This document shows, one piece after another, positions 1-5,608 of a stretch of 8,375 nucleotides of DNA. The stretch is from SCTD01 sp038256525 (GTDB taxonomy: Bacteria > Actinomycetota > Actinomycetes > Mycobacteriales > SCTD01): contig JBBSKF010000147.1 in the NCBI GenBank assembly GCA_038256525.1, forward strand, positions 1 through 8,375. The letters run 5' to 3'. The notes beneath the pieces are model-generated. The model saw only the letters and a list, made by a program, of their open reading frames with translations. It did not search any database and was not told the origin of the DNA. Positions within the stretch are counted from its first letter, which is position 1. The number at the start of each line of letters is the position of its first letter. Made by a program: the position numbers and the translations under genes.

Positions 1-1062
1 GCGGGCGATGCACCCGAGGTCGCGGTAGGCAAGGACTCGGCGTTGCGCGGTGGTGATCTCGTCGGTCAGTGATTCCAGGCCGATGACCTGCCCGAGCCCG
101 TCGGTCAGGACCCGGGATATGCGGGCATCGCACAGGACAGTCTCGATCCGGGCGCGGGTTTGCGGTCCGGTCCACGCGGCGGTGGCGCAGTTCTGCCGGG
201 CTTTGGTGAAGGTGCCGTCGAGCTCGGCGGCGACGATGTCAGCGAAGGGAGCGGCGGCCTGGCTGGCGGCCCAGCCGGCCGGGACGATGTAGGCCAGCTG
301 CGGGCGGAGCCCACCGGCGTCGGGCAGCGTGCCGTGCCTCAGGACCTGCTCGCAGATCTCGGTGAGCGCGTCGGCCCGGCGTTGCCCGGCCGAACGGCCG
401 TCGCTGAGCCCGGTCGAGCGGGCCAACGGTTCCAGGGCGGTCAGCAGGCTCTCGGCGTCACCGACGGGGAGCAGGAACGATCCTCGGATGCTGCCGTCGT
501 GGTTGTTGCGGGTCTGCAGGTAGCGCTTGTCCTGCGCGGTGCGTTCGTCGTGTTCGAGCTGCGGTTCGCAGTGCGTCGCGATCAGCTCCCGCACCCACAA
601 GCCGAGGGCTTGCGGGTCCCGGCCGGCCGCGACCTCGATCAGGCAGGCCTGTGAGGCCAGCAGCTCGGCCAGGTCGATCTTGCCGATCAGCCGGGTGAGC
701 ACGGCCGCGCTGGCATGGCTGATCTGCCCGGTCAGCACCGCGTCAGCGATCTCGGGCAGCTGCCGCAATAGCTTGGCGATCTGCACCTGCGTGCCGGCCG
801 CGGACCCGCCGCACAGAGTGGCGTCCCGCAGCCAGGCCTGCACCGGCACCACCCGGCCGTCCCCGTCAGCCGCCGGCACCTGCCCACCGGCCCGCTCGGT
901 CAGCTCACCGAGGGCCAGGTCACACCAGCCGCCAAGCCGGTCGATCAACGGCCGGACCGCGGCGATCGAGGCCTGCAGGTCGAGCACCGTAAGCGTCTGG
1001 GGTCGGTGCTCGCTCAGCACGTCGACGGCCCGCTCCAGCTCCGCGACCGGACTCGAACTCAT
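1..1062 (-). CDS. DUF222 / 13E12-repeat family protein, N-terminal part (runs off the left edge)
   Basis: The minus strand is open for 354 codons from ATG at 1062-1060 to base 1, with no stop, so the C-terminus lies outside the window. The protein resembles the DUF222 (REP13E12) family, which is abundant in actinobacteria and usually ends in an HNH nuclease domain. Supporting motifs are QRRADAL (about residues 227-233), CDARI (311-315) and AQRRVLAYRDLGC (about 339-351), the stretch that normally precedes the HNH region. The HNH residues themselves are not visible here, so nuclease activity is unproven. The region is mostly helical-looking and has no signal peptide or membrane segment. The start is favoured because a -10 element lies 7 bases upstream and an SOS box spans the ATG, which suggests induction by DNA damage. 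In-frame TTG codons upstream (1098-1096 and 1089-1107 region) have no support. The gene is separated from the gat operon by about 300 bases and is probably its own unit. The function of the family is not well established. Confidence 0.85.
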   Translation of the reverse strand, partial: MSSSPVAELERAVDVLSEHRPQTLTVLDLQASIAAVRPLIDRLGGWCDLALGELTERAGGQVPAADGDGRVVPVQAWLRDATLCGGSAAGTQVQIAKLLRQLPEIADAVLTGQISHASAAVLTRLIGKIDLAELLASQACLIEVAAGRDPQALGLWVRELIATHCEPQLEHDERTAQDKRYLQTRNNHDGSIRGSFLLPVGDAESLLTALEPLARSTGLSDGRSAGQRRADALTEICEQVLRHGTLPDAGGLRPQLAYIVPAGWAASQAAAPFADIVAAELDGTFTKARQNCATAAWTGPQTRARIETVLCDARISRVLTDGLGQVIGLESLTDEITTAQRRVLAYRDLGCIAR

Positions 1063-1068
1063 GTTCGA
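1053..1068. promoter_or_regulatory. SOS box (predicted LexA operator) over the start codon
   Basis: The plus strand reads TCGAAC, then TCAT, then GTTCGA: a perfect inverted repeat with six-base arms and a four-base spacer. This matches the actinobacterial SOS box TCGAAC-N4-GTTCGA exactly. On the minus strand the spacer contains the ATG of the DUF222 gene, so bound LexA would cover the predicted transcription start and the start codon. LexA itself is not encoded in this window. From memory, 13E12-family genes in Mycobacterium tuberculosis are also reported to carry SOS boxes, which fits this assignment. Confidence 0.85.
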
Positions 1069-1069
1069 A

Positions 1070-1098
1070 ACACTACCTGAAGTTGCTCGTATGCGCAA
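1070..1098 (-). promoter_or_regulatory. Predicted promoter of the DUF222 gene (leaderless geometry)
   Basis: On the minus strand a -35-like TTGCGC (1098-1093) is followed by a 17-base spacer and the -10 element TAGTGT (1075-1070), which fits the actinobacterial TANNNT pattern. Only seven bases separate the -10 from the ATG at 1062, so transcription would begin at or next to the start codon and give a leaderless mRNA. The AGGTA at 1078-1074 could be read as a Shine-Dalgarno sequence with an 11-base spacing, but it overlaps the -10 and is the weaker reading. The SOS box begins right after the -10, as expected for a LexA-repressed promoter. Confidence 0.55.
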
Positions 1099-1205
1099 GC
1101 CTGACAATGATGAATCTTCCTACTGTGTATAACTATTCGCTGTCCCCACGGGCGTCTGAGGGTCTTGACCGAATCGTCGCCATCGTCCCCGCTGAACAGA
1201 CCACC

Positions 1206-1228
1206 CCAGGTTGTCGCTTACCACCTGG
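1206..1228. repeat. Inverted repeat / potential hairpin
   Basis: CCAGGTTGT (1206-1214) and ACCACCTGG (1220-1228) pair at 8 of 9 positions around a five-base loop. It lies about 130 bases downstream of the last gene of the gat operon and about 110 bases upstream of the DUF222 promoter. It could be a terminator without a T-run, as is common in actinobacteria, or a protein binding site. The sequence does not decide between these. Confidence 0.4.
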
Positions 1229-1360
1229 AGCTGTGCATCACTCGGTCACAAGTAGCGTCGAGCACGAGCCGCGACCTCTGGGTCGGTTCAGTGCACGCTC
1301 GAGACCGAGGTGGCCCGTCGGACAGCGTCCGCGAAAGGTCGTACAGGACTCTCGGCCCGC

Positions 1361-1744
1361 TCAGAACAACCGCTCCCCCTGCAGGACGAGCGACGCGCTG
1401 AGCAGCAGCCCGGTCAGCAGCAGCGGAACACCGACGTAGAGGAACGACCGCTCGAGTCCAACCGCCTCCGGCAGGAAGCGCTCCTGCACATGGTCGCGGC
1501 CGAGGGCCCGCTGCTCACCGCGGCCGACGGCCCGCGTCATCCCGGCGTAGACGAGCCCGGCAGCAGTCGCTACGCCGCCCAGCAGCAAGGATGCACCCCA
1601 CACCACGACGTCCACATCGGAGTCGCCGAGGATCAGCAGCACGACAACCACGAGCGGGCCGAGCACCAGGCCAGCTCGTATGCCGTTGCGCAGCGCCCGA
1701 AGCAGCGTTGTGTCCTTACAACGCTCCGCAGCCCTGTTCGACAT
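1361..1744 (-). CDS. Small membrane protein with three predicted helices, last gene of the gat operon
   Basis: I do not recognise this 127-residue protein. It has a basic N-terminus (residues 1-20), then three hydrophobic segments at about 22-40, 46-68 and 100-121, separated by a short acidic turn (DSDVD, 41-45) and a charged stretch rich in Arg and Glu (70-98). The positive-inside rule, applied loosely, would put the N-terminus and the long charged loop in the cytoplasm and the C-terminus outside. The ATG at 1744-1742 lies 18 bases after the gatB stop codon. The only ribosome-binding-like sequence, AAGG, is just three bases from the ATG, so translation may depend on coupling to gatB. Position suggests co-transcription with gatB but says little about function. 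It could be a lineage-specific envelope protein that happens to be last in the operon. TGA stop at 1363-1361. Confidence 0.7.
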   Translation of the reverse strand: MSNRAAERCKDTTLLRALRNGIRAGLVLGPLVVVVLLILGDSDVDVVVWGASLLLGGVATAAGLVYAGMTRAVGRGEQRALGRDHVQERFLPEAVGLERSFLYVGVPLLLTGLLLSASLVLQGERLF

Positions 1745-1762
1745 GCGCCTTGACAGTACGAC

Positions 1763-3265
1763 CTACTCCGGGACGCCGAGCCGTTCGAGCAGCAGCCGGC
1801 GTACGACCGAGGCGTCCGCCTGCCCCCGGCTGGCCTTCATGACAGCGCCGACCAGCGCGCCGACCGCGGCCACCTTGCCGGCCCGGACCTTCTCGGCGAC
1901 CTCCGGCAGGGCCGCGAGCGCCGCATCGACGGCGTCGGTCAGCGCGCCCTCATCGGAGACGACCGCGAGCCCGCGGGTCTCCACCACCTCGTCCGGCTCG
2001 CCCTCACCGGCAAGCACCCCGTCGACGACCTGCCGGGCCAGCCCCGCGGTCAGCGCGCCGCCGGCCACCAGCTCCACCACCCGGGCCACCTGCGCCGCGG
2101 TGATCGGCAGCTCACTCGCCTCGACACCACGGGCATTCGCCGCCGCTGCCAGGTGGCCCAGCCACCAGTTGCGAGCCTCGGCGGCGGGCGCACCGGCCGC
2201 GACCGTCGCGAGCACGGCATCGAGCACACCCGCGTTGACCATCGCCTCGGAGTCGAGCGCCGACAGGCCGAGCTGCTCGGTAAGCGACCGGCGACGCACC
2301 GACGGAGCCTCCGGCAGTGCCGCCGCCAGCGCGGCCACCCAATCCCTGTCCGGCGCCACGGGCACGAGGTCGGGCTCCGGGAAGTAGCGGTAGTCGGTCG
2401 CCTCCTCCTTGGAGCGCCCCGATGTCGACAGGCCGCTGTCCTCATGGAAGTGCCTGGTCTCCTGCACGATTCGCTCACCCGCGCGAAGCCGTGCAGCCTG
2501 GCGCTCGACCTCGGAACGCACGGCACGCTCGACCGAACGCAGGCTGTTGACGTTCTTGGTCTCCGAACGGGTCCCCCACCCCTCTCCCGGCTTGTTCAGC
2601 GAGACGTTGACGTCGCACCGCAGTGAGCCCTGCTCCATCCGTACATCCGAGACACCGAGACCTCTGAGCACGTCGCGCAGCTCGGTGACGTAGGCCTTCG
2701 CCACCTCGGCGGGACGCGCGCCGGTGCCCGTGACCGGCTTGGTGACGATCTCGACCAGCGGGATCCCGGCACGGTTGTAGTCGACCAGCGAGTGCGACGC
2801 GCCGTGGATGCGACCGGTCGCGCCACCGACGTGCAGCGACTTGCCGGTGTCCTCCTCGAGGTGCACCCGCTCGATCGGGACACGCACGGTTTCAGGGCCA
2901 GCCTCACCGACGATTTCAATGTCGAGATAGCCGTCGGTGCAGAGCGGTTCGTCGTACTGACTGGTCTGGAAGTTCTTGGGCATGTCGGGGTAGAAGTAGT
3001 TCTTGCGCGCGAAGCGGCACCAGGTCGCGATGTCACAGTGCAGCGCCAGCCCGATCCGGATGGTCGACTCGATGGCGGTCGCGTTCACGACCGGCAGGGC
3101 GCCGGGCAGCCCCAGGCAGACCGGACACGTGTGCGTGTTGGGCTCGGCGCCGAAGCCGGTGTCGCAGCCGCAGAACATCTTGCTGGCCGTGCCGAGCTCG
3201 ACGTGGGTCTCGAGCCCGATGACCGGCTCGAACTCCTGCAGCGCGGCCTCGTAGGGAACGGTCAT
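1763..3265 (-). CDS. gatB: Aspartyl/glutamyl-tRNA amidotransferase subunit B
   Basis: GatB (500 residues, typical length) is the tRNA-binding kinase subunit of GatCAB: it phosphorylates the glutamate (or aspartate) on misacylated tRNA so that ammonia from GatA can form the amide. Visible signatures are VIGLETHVEL (15-24), a CxC...CPVC cysteine set (C32, C34, C47, C50) that probably binds zinc, the family signature VDYNRAGIPLVEI (161-173), and DYRYFPEPDL (291-300). The C-terminal part (about 360-497) is the helical YqeY-like tail, ending in the usual GQAD..VV..LL pattern. The start is ATG at 3265-3263, which overlaps the SRPBCC stop codon (ATGA) and places the conserved N-terminus at the usual distance. 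The frame stays open upstream to 3367, but that extension lies inside the SRPBCC gene and does not look like GatB. The gene should be translationally coupled to the SRPBCC gene. No missing key residue was noticed. Confidence 0.97.
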   Translation of the reverse strand: MTVPYEAALQEFEPVIGLETHVELGTASKMFCGCDTGFGAEPNTHTCPVCLGLPGALPVVNATAIESTIRIGLALHCDIATWCRFARKNYFYPDMPKNFQTSQYDEPLCTDGYLDIEIVGEAGPETVRVPIERVHLEEDTGKSLHVGGATGRIHGASHSLVDYNRAGIPLVEIVTKPVTGTGARPAEVAKAYVTELRDVLRGLGVSDVRMEQGSLRCDVNVSLNKPGEGWGTRSETKNVNSLRSVERAVRSEVERQAARLRAGERIVQETRHFHEDSGLSTSGRSKEEATDYRYFPEPDLVPVAPDRDWVAALAAALPEAPSVRRRSLTEQLGLSALDSEAMVNAGVLDAVLATVAAGAPAAEARNWWLGHLAAAANARGVEASELPITAAQVARVVELVAGGALTAGLARQVVDGVLAGEGEPDEVVETRGLAVVSDEGALTDAVDAALAALPEVAEKVRAGKVAAVGALVGAVMKASRGQADASVVRRLLLERLGVPE

Positions 3266-3711
3266 GTCAGCTTCTCGATCCGGCGCAGTGTGCGCTCCAT
3301 GCTCCGGCGCACCAGAGCACGCAACCCCCACACCAGCGGCGGGATCCGTTCGGAGCTGATGTCCCACGTCTGCCGGACCAACGTGCCGTTCCCCTGGGGC
3401 TCGAGCTCGTAGCGGTAGATGCGCCCGCCGACCACCTTCGCGGCGAGGGAGGCCGTCGGTCGCGCCTGCCAGGCGATGCGCCGGTCGATCTCGAACTCGA
3501 CGACCTCGTTTCTCATCGTGTACGGCGCGCCGGCCTTCATGTTCATCCCGAACCGCGCGCCCAGACTCAGCCGGGACGGACCGTCCACCGCACCGCGCAG
3601 CGTGCCGGAGCCGTCGAGGTCGAGGTGGCGCGACGGGTCGGCCAGCAGGTCGAAGACAGCGGATGGGGAGGCCGCGACGTAGCCCTCGACGGTGACCCCG
3701 TTGTTCAGCAC
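3262..3711 (-). CDS. SRPBCC-family (START/polyketide-cyclase-like) protein inserted between gatA and gatB
   Basis: The 149-residue product has the layout of a SRPBCC small-ligand-binding fold: an early strand followed by the AASPSAVFDLLADPSRHLDLDG helix region (about 13-34), a run of strands with W81 and R100-Y101-E102 in the pattern common to the family (ending in the QTWDI strand near 114-118), and a long basic C-terminal helix (about 123-147). Such proteins bind hydrophobic ligands in a cavity; neither ligand nor reaction can be told from sequence. No signal peptide is present. The start is GTG at 3711-3709, two bases after the gatA stop, with GGGAG (3723-3719) seven bases upstream as ribosome binding site. 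Its stop overlaps the gatB ATG. So it is locked between gatA and gatB and almost certainly co-translated with them. A direct role in tRNA amidation is not known. Confidence 0.85.
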   Translation of the reverse strand: MLNNGVTVEGYVAASPSAVFDLLADPSRHLDLDGSGTLRGAVDGPSRLSLGARFGMNMKAGAPYTMRNEVVEFEIDRRIAWQARPTASLAAKVVGGRIYRYELEPQGNGTLVRQTWDISSERIPPLVWGLRALVRRSMERTLRRIEKLT

Positions 3712-3713
3712 GG

Positions 3714-5210
3714 TCAGACTCCCAGCTCAGGTGCGGCGGCGAGAAGCGGGCCGCCCCAGCGATCGTGCAACGCCGCCTCCAGCGCGCCGCCGACGAGGTA
3801 GAGCAGGTCGTCGCGCATCGTCGGCGCCATCACCTGCAGGCCCACCGGGAGCCCCTCGGACAGGCCGACGGGCAGCGACATCGCCGGCCCGCCGTACAGG
3901 TTCGACGGGATCGTCGCGAGGTCCTGGCGGTACATCGCCAGCGGGTCGTCGAGCTTGGCGCCGAGCGGAAAGGCGACCCCGGGCGAGGCAGGCGATACCA
4001 GCACGTCAACGGTCGCGAAGGCCGCCGCGAAGTCCCGGGTGATCAGCGTGCGGACCTTCTGCGCCTGCCCGTAATAGGCGTCGTAGTAGCCGCTCGACAG
4101 GGCGTACGTCCCGAGGATGATGCGACGCTTGACCTCCGCACCGAACCCGGCCGCGCGGGTCAGCGACATCACCTGCTCGAGCGAGTGCACGCCGTCGTCG
4201 CCGACCCGCAGGCCGTAGCGGACGCTGTCGAACCGGGCCAGGTTCGACGACGCCTCGGACGGGGCGATGAGGTAGTAGGCGGGCAGCGCGTACGCGAAGT
4301 GCGGACAGCTCACCTCGCTCACCGTCGCGCCGAGCCCGGTGAGCAGGTCGACCGCCTCGTCGAACCGTTCCTGCACGCCCGGTTCGTAACCCTCACCGGT
4401 CAACTCGCGCACCACCCCGATCCGCAGACCGGTGACCTCGGCCCGGCGGGCGGCCTCGACCACGGGCGGCACGGGCGCGTCGATGGAGGTGCTGTCCCTG
4501 GGGTCGTGCCCGGCGATCGCCTCGTGGAGCAGCGCCGCGTCGAGCACGGTGCGCGCGCACGGACCGGCCTGGTCCAGCGAGCTGGAGAAGGCAACCAGGC
4601 CGTAACGCGACACCCCGCCGTACGTCGGCTTGACCCCGACGGTGCCGGTGACCGAAGCTGGCTGACGGATCGATCCGCCGGTGTCGGTGCCGATGCCGAG
4701 CGGCGCCTGGTAGGCCGCCACGGCCGCCGCAGACCCGCCGCCGCTGCCGCCCGGGATCCGGGTCAGGTCCCACGGGTTGTGCGTCGGGCCGTAGGCGCTG
4801 TGCTCGGTCGAGGAACCCATCGCGAACTCGTCCATGTTCGTCTTGCCGAGGATCACCACGCCGCCGGCCTTCAGCCGCTCGACCAGCGTGGCGTCGTAGG
4901 GCGGCACCCAGCCCTCGAGGATGCGTGACCCGGCGGTGGTCGGGACGCCTTTGGTGACAACGACGTCCTTCATGGCGAGCGGTACGCCGGCGAGCGGCCC
5001 GGGCAGCTCGCCACCCGCGGCGACAGCGGCGTCCACCCGCTTCGCCTGCGCGAGGGCGCCGTCGGTGTCGACGTGCAGAAAGGCGTGGAGGGCGCCGTCG
5101 ACCGCCGCGATGCGGTCGAGGTGGGCCTGCGTGACGTCGACCGCGCGAACCTCGCCGGCGGCGACGGCCGCCGCGGTCTGGGCCGCGGTCAGCCGGGTCA
5201 GATCGCTCAC
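3714..5210 (-). CDS. gatA: Aspartyl/glutamyl-tRNA amidotransferase subunit A
   Basis: GatA (498 residues) is the amidase-signature glutaminase of GatCAB: it hydrolyses glutamine and passes the ammonia to GatB. The Ser-cisSer-Lys triad is intact: K81 (in AMKDV), S156 (in GGSGGGS) and S180 (in GTDTGGSIRQPAS). The spacings of 75 and 99 residues from the lysine match the family as characterised in Staphylococcus aureus GatA (K79, S154, S178). The glycine-rich loop reads GGSGGGS rather than GGSSGGS, a variant I associate with actinobacterial GatA. The start is GTG at 5210-5208, overlapping the gatC stop codon (GTGA), with GAGGA at 5218-5214 as a close ribosome binding site. It lies downstream of gatC and 2 bases before the SRPBCC gene. 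The protein is cytoplasmic and of normal length, with no sign of disruption. Confidence 0.97.
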   Translation of the reverse strand: MSDLTRLTAAQTAAAVAAGEVRAVDVTQAHLDRIAAVDGALHAFLHVDTDGALAQAKRVDAAVAAGGELPGPLAGVPLAMKDVVVTKGVPTTAGSRILEGWVPPYDATLVERLKAGGVVILGKTNMDEFAMGSSTEHSAYGPTHNPWDLTRIPGGSGGGSAAAVAAYQAPLGIGTDTGGSIRQPASVTGTVGVKPTYGGVSRYGLVAFSSSLDQAGPCARTVLDAALLHEAIAGHDPRDSTSIDAPVPPVVEAARRAEVTGLRIGVVRELTGEGYEPGVQERFDEAVDLLTGLGATVSEVSCPHFAYALPAYYLIAPSEASSNLARFDSVRYGLRVGDDGVHSLEQVMSLTRAAGFGAEVKRRIILGTYALSSGYYDAYYGQAQKVRTLITRDFAAAFATVDVLVSPASPGVAFPLGAKLDDPLAMYRQDLATIPSNLYGGPAMSLPVGLSEGLPVGLQVMAPTMRDDLLYLVGGALEAALHDRWGGPLLAAAPELGV

Positions 5211-5509
5211 GCGTCCTCGTCCAGGATGCGCGGGACCCGGAAGCGGCCGTCCTCCGCGGAGGGAGCGCCGGCGAGCACCGCGTCACGGTCCAGCGAGGCG
5301 ACCACGACGTCGGGTCTCGTGACGTTCTCGACCGGCACGGCGTGGGTGGTGGGCGGGACGTCTGCGGCTTCGGTGACCTCGGAGATCTGCGCCACGGCGG
5401 TGAGGATGACGTCGAGCTGGGCGGCGAGGGCGTCGAGCTCGGCGTCGTCGAGGGCGAGCCGCGACAGCCTCGCGAGGTGCGCGACCTGGTCTCGGGTGAT
5501 CTCCGCCAT
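5207..5509 (-). CDS. gatC: Aspartyl/glutamyl-tRNA amidotransferase subunit C
   Basis: GatC (100 residues, normal length) is the small belt-like subunit that wraps GatA and holds it to GatB. The N-terminal helices, MAEITRDQVAHLARLSRLAL with the following D-D-A-E-L, are typical of the family, as are the TTHAVPVENVTRPD loop (54-67) and the C-terminal DGRFRVPRIL stretch (87-96) that inserts into the complex. The start is ATG at 5509-5507. The frame runs open far upstream to 6217, but that extension is antisense to the ACT-domain gene and has no GatC similarity. There is no Shine-Dalgarno sequence before this ATG; instead a -10 element sits seven bases upstream, suggesting a leaderless mRNA. It is the first gene of the operon, and its TGA overlaps the gatA GTG. 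Confidence 0.96.
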   Translation of the reverse strand: MAEITRDQVAHLARLSRLALDDAELDALAAQLDVILTAVAQISEVTEAADVPPTTHAVPVENVTRPDVVVASLDRDAVLAGAPSAEDGRFRVPRILDEDA

Positions 5510-5516
5510 GCGAATC

Positions 5517-5522
5517 AGTCTA
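5517..5522 (-). promoter_or_regulatory. Predicted -10 element of the gat operon promoter (leaderless geometry)
   Basis: The minus strand reads TAGACT at 5522-5517, matching the TANNNT pattern, followed by seven bases and the gatC ATG at 5509. Transcription would then start at or beside the start codon, which explains the missing ribosome binding site. No good -35 is seen: the hexamer at a 17-base spacing is CATCAC. This is a motif-based prediction. Confidence 0.5.
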
Positions 5523-5523
5523 T

Positions 5524-5536
5524 GGACTGGCAGTCC
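5524..5536. repeat. 13-bp palindrome in the gatC promoter spacer; possible operator
   Basis: GGACTG (5524-5529), one central G, then CAGTCC (5531-5536) form a perfect inverted repeat. It falls just upstream of the predicted -10 of gatC, in the spacer between -10 and -35, where a regulator could act. A further CAGTC at 5516-5520 overlaps the -10 and pairs with GACTG at 5525-5529. The nine-base GGCAGTCCG at 5529-5537 recurs at 5584-5592, just before the ribosome binding site of the divergent ACT gene. Repeats of this size suggest a protein binding site, but no regulator is identified. Confidence 0.45.
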
Positions 5537-5596
5537 GCCGTGATGTCGCGGCAACACGGAAGCAACGTGAGCGGTGACACTGGGGCAGTCCGGGGC

Positions 5597-5603
5597 AAGG
5601 AGG
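5597..5603 (+). promoter_or_regulatory. Strong ribosome binding site of the ACT-domain gene
   Basis: AAGGAGG lies five bases before the ATG at 5609-5611. It is a near-perfect anti-16S match and decides the start, because an in-frame GTG at 5603 would overlap this site and the open frame extends upstream as far as 5342, antisense to gatC. Confidence 0.85.
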
Positions 5604-5608
5604 TGTGC

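Larger units (their letters stand above)
1063..1360. other. Intergenic region between the gat operon and the DUF222 gene
   Basis: This 298-base stretch has no convincing gene. Its left end carries the promoter of the DUF222 gene, in a patch (about 1095-1140) that is visibly richer in A and T than its surroundings. The middle has an inverted repeat at 1206-1228. A second, imperfect repeat pairs CCTC..GGTC at 1275-1284 with GACCGAGG at 1303-1310 and could be a weak terminator for the gat operon, which ends at 1361; no T-run follows on the minus strand. A small CGACC/GGTCG hairpin (1272-1285) overlaps it. Plus-strand reading frames here look like chance frames in GC-rich DNA. Confidence 0.6.

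Noticed and set aside
1..1062. DUF222 gene as part of a mobile element
   Set aside because: The family is repeated in many actinobacterial genomes, but no terminal repeats, target duplication or transposase are visible in the window.
160..1132. Long plus-strand reading frames opposite the DUF222 gene
   Set aside because: They are Arg/Ala/Ser/Pro-rich translations typical of antisense frames in GC-rich DNA and show no recognisable motif, whereas the minus frame is open throughout and has family motifs.
1083..1439. Plus-strand reading frame in the intergenic region
   Set aside because: It has no ribosome binding site, no recognisable domain and overlaps both the DUF222 promoter and the end of the membrane-protein gene.
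3266..3367. N-terminal extension of GatB by 34 residues
   Set aside because: It lies within the SRPBCC gene in another frame and is unlike GatB, while the ATG overlapping the SRPBCC stop gives a normal GatB N-terminus.
4228..4247. TCGAACC and GGTTCGA arms that resemble a second SOS box
   Set aside because: The spacing between TCGAAC and GTTCGA is 8 bases, not 4, and the site lies deep inside the gatA coding region, where the codons for conserved-looking residues account for it.
5342..5608. Upstream extension of the ACT-domain protein
   Set aside because: It is antisense to gatC, and AAGGAGG at 5597-5603 correctly spaced before ATG 5609 marks the real start.
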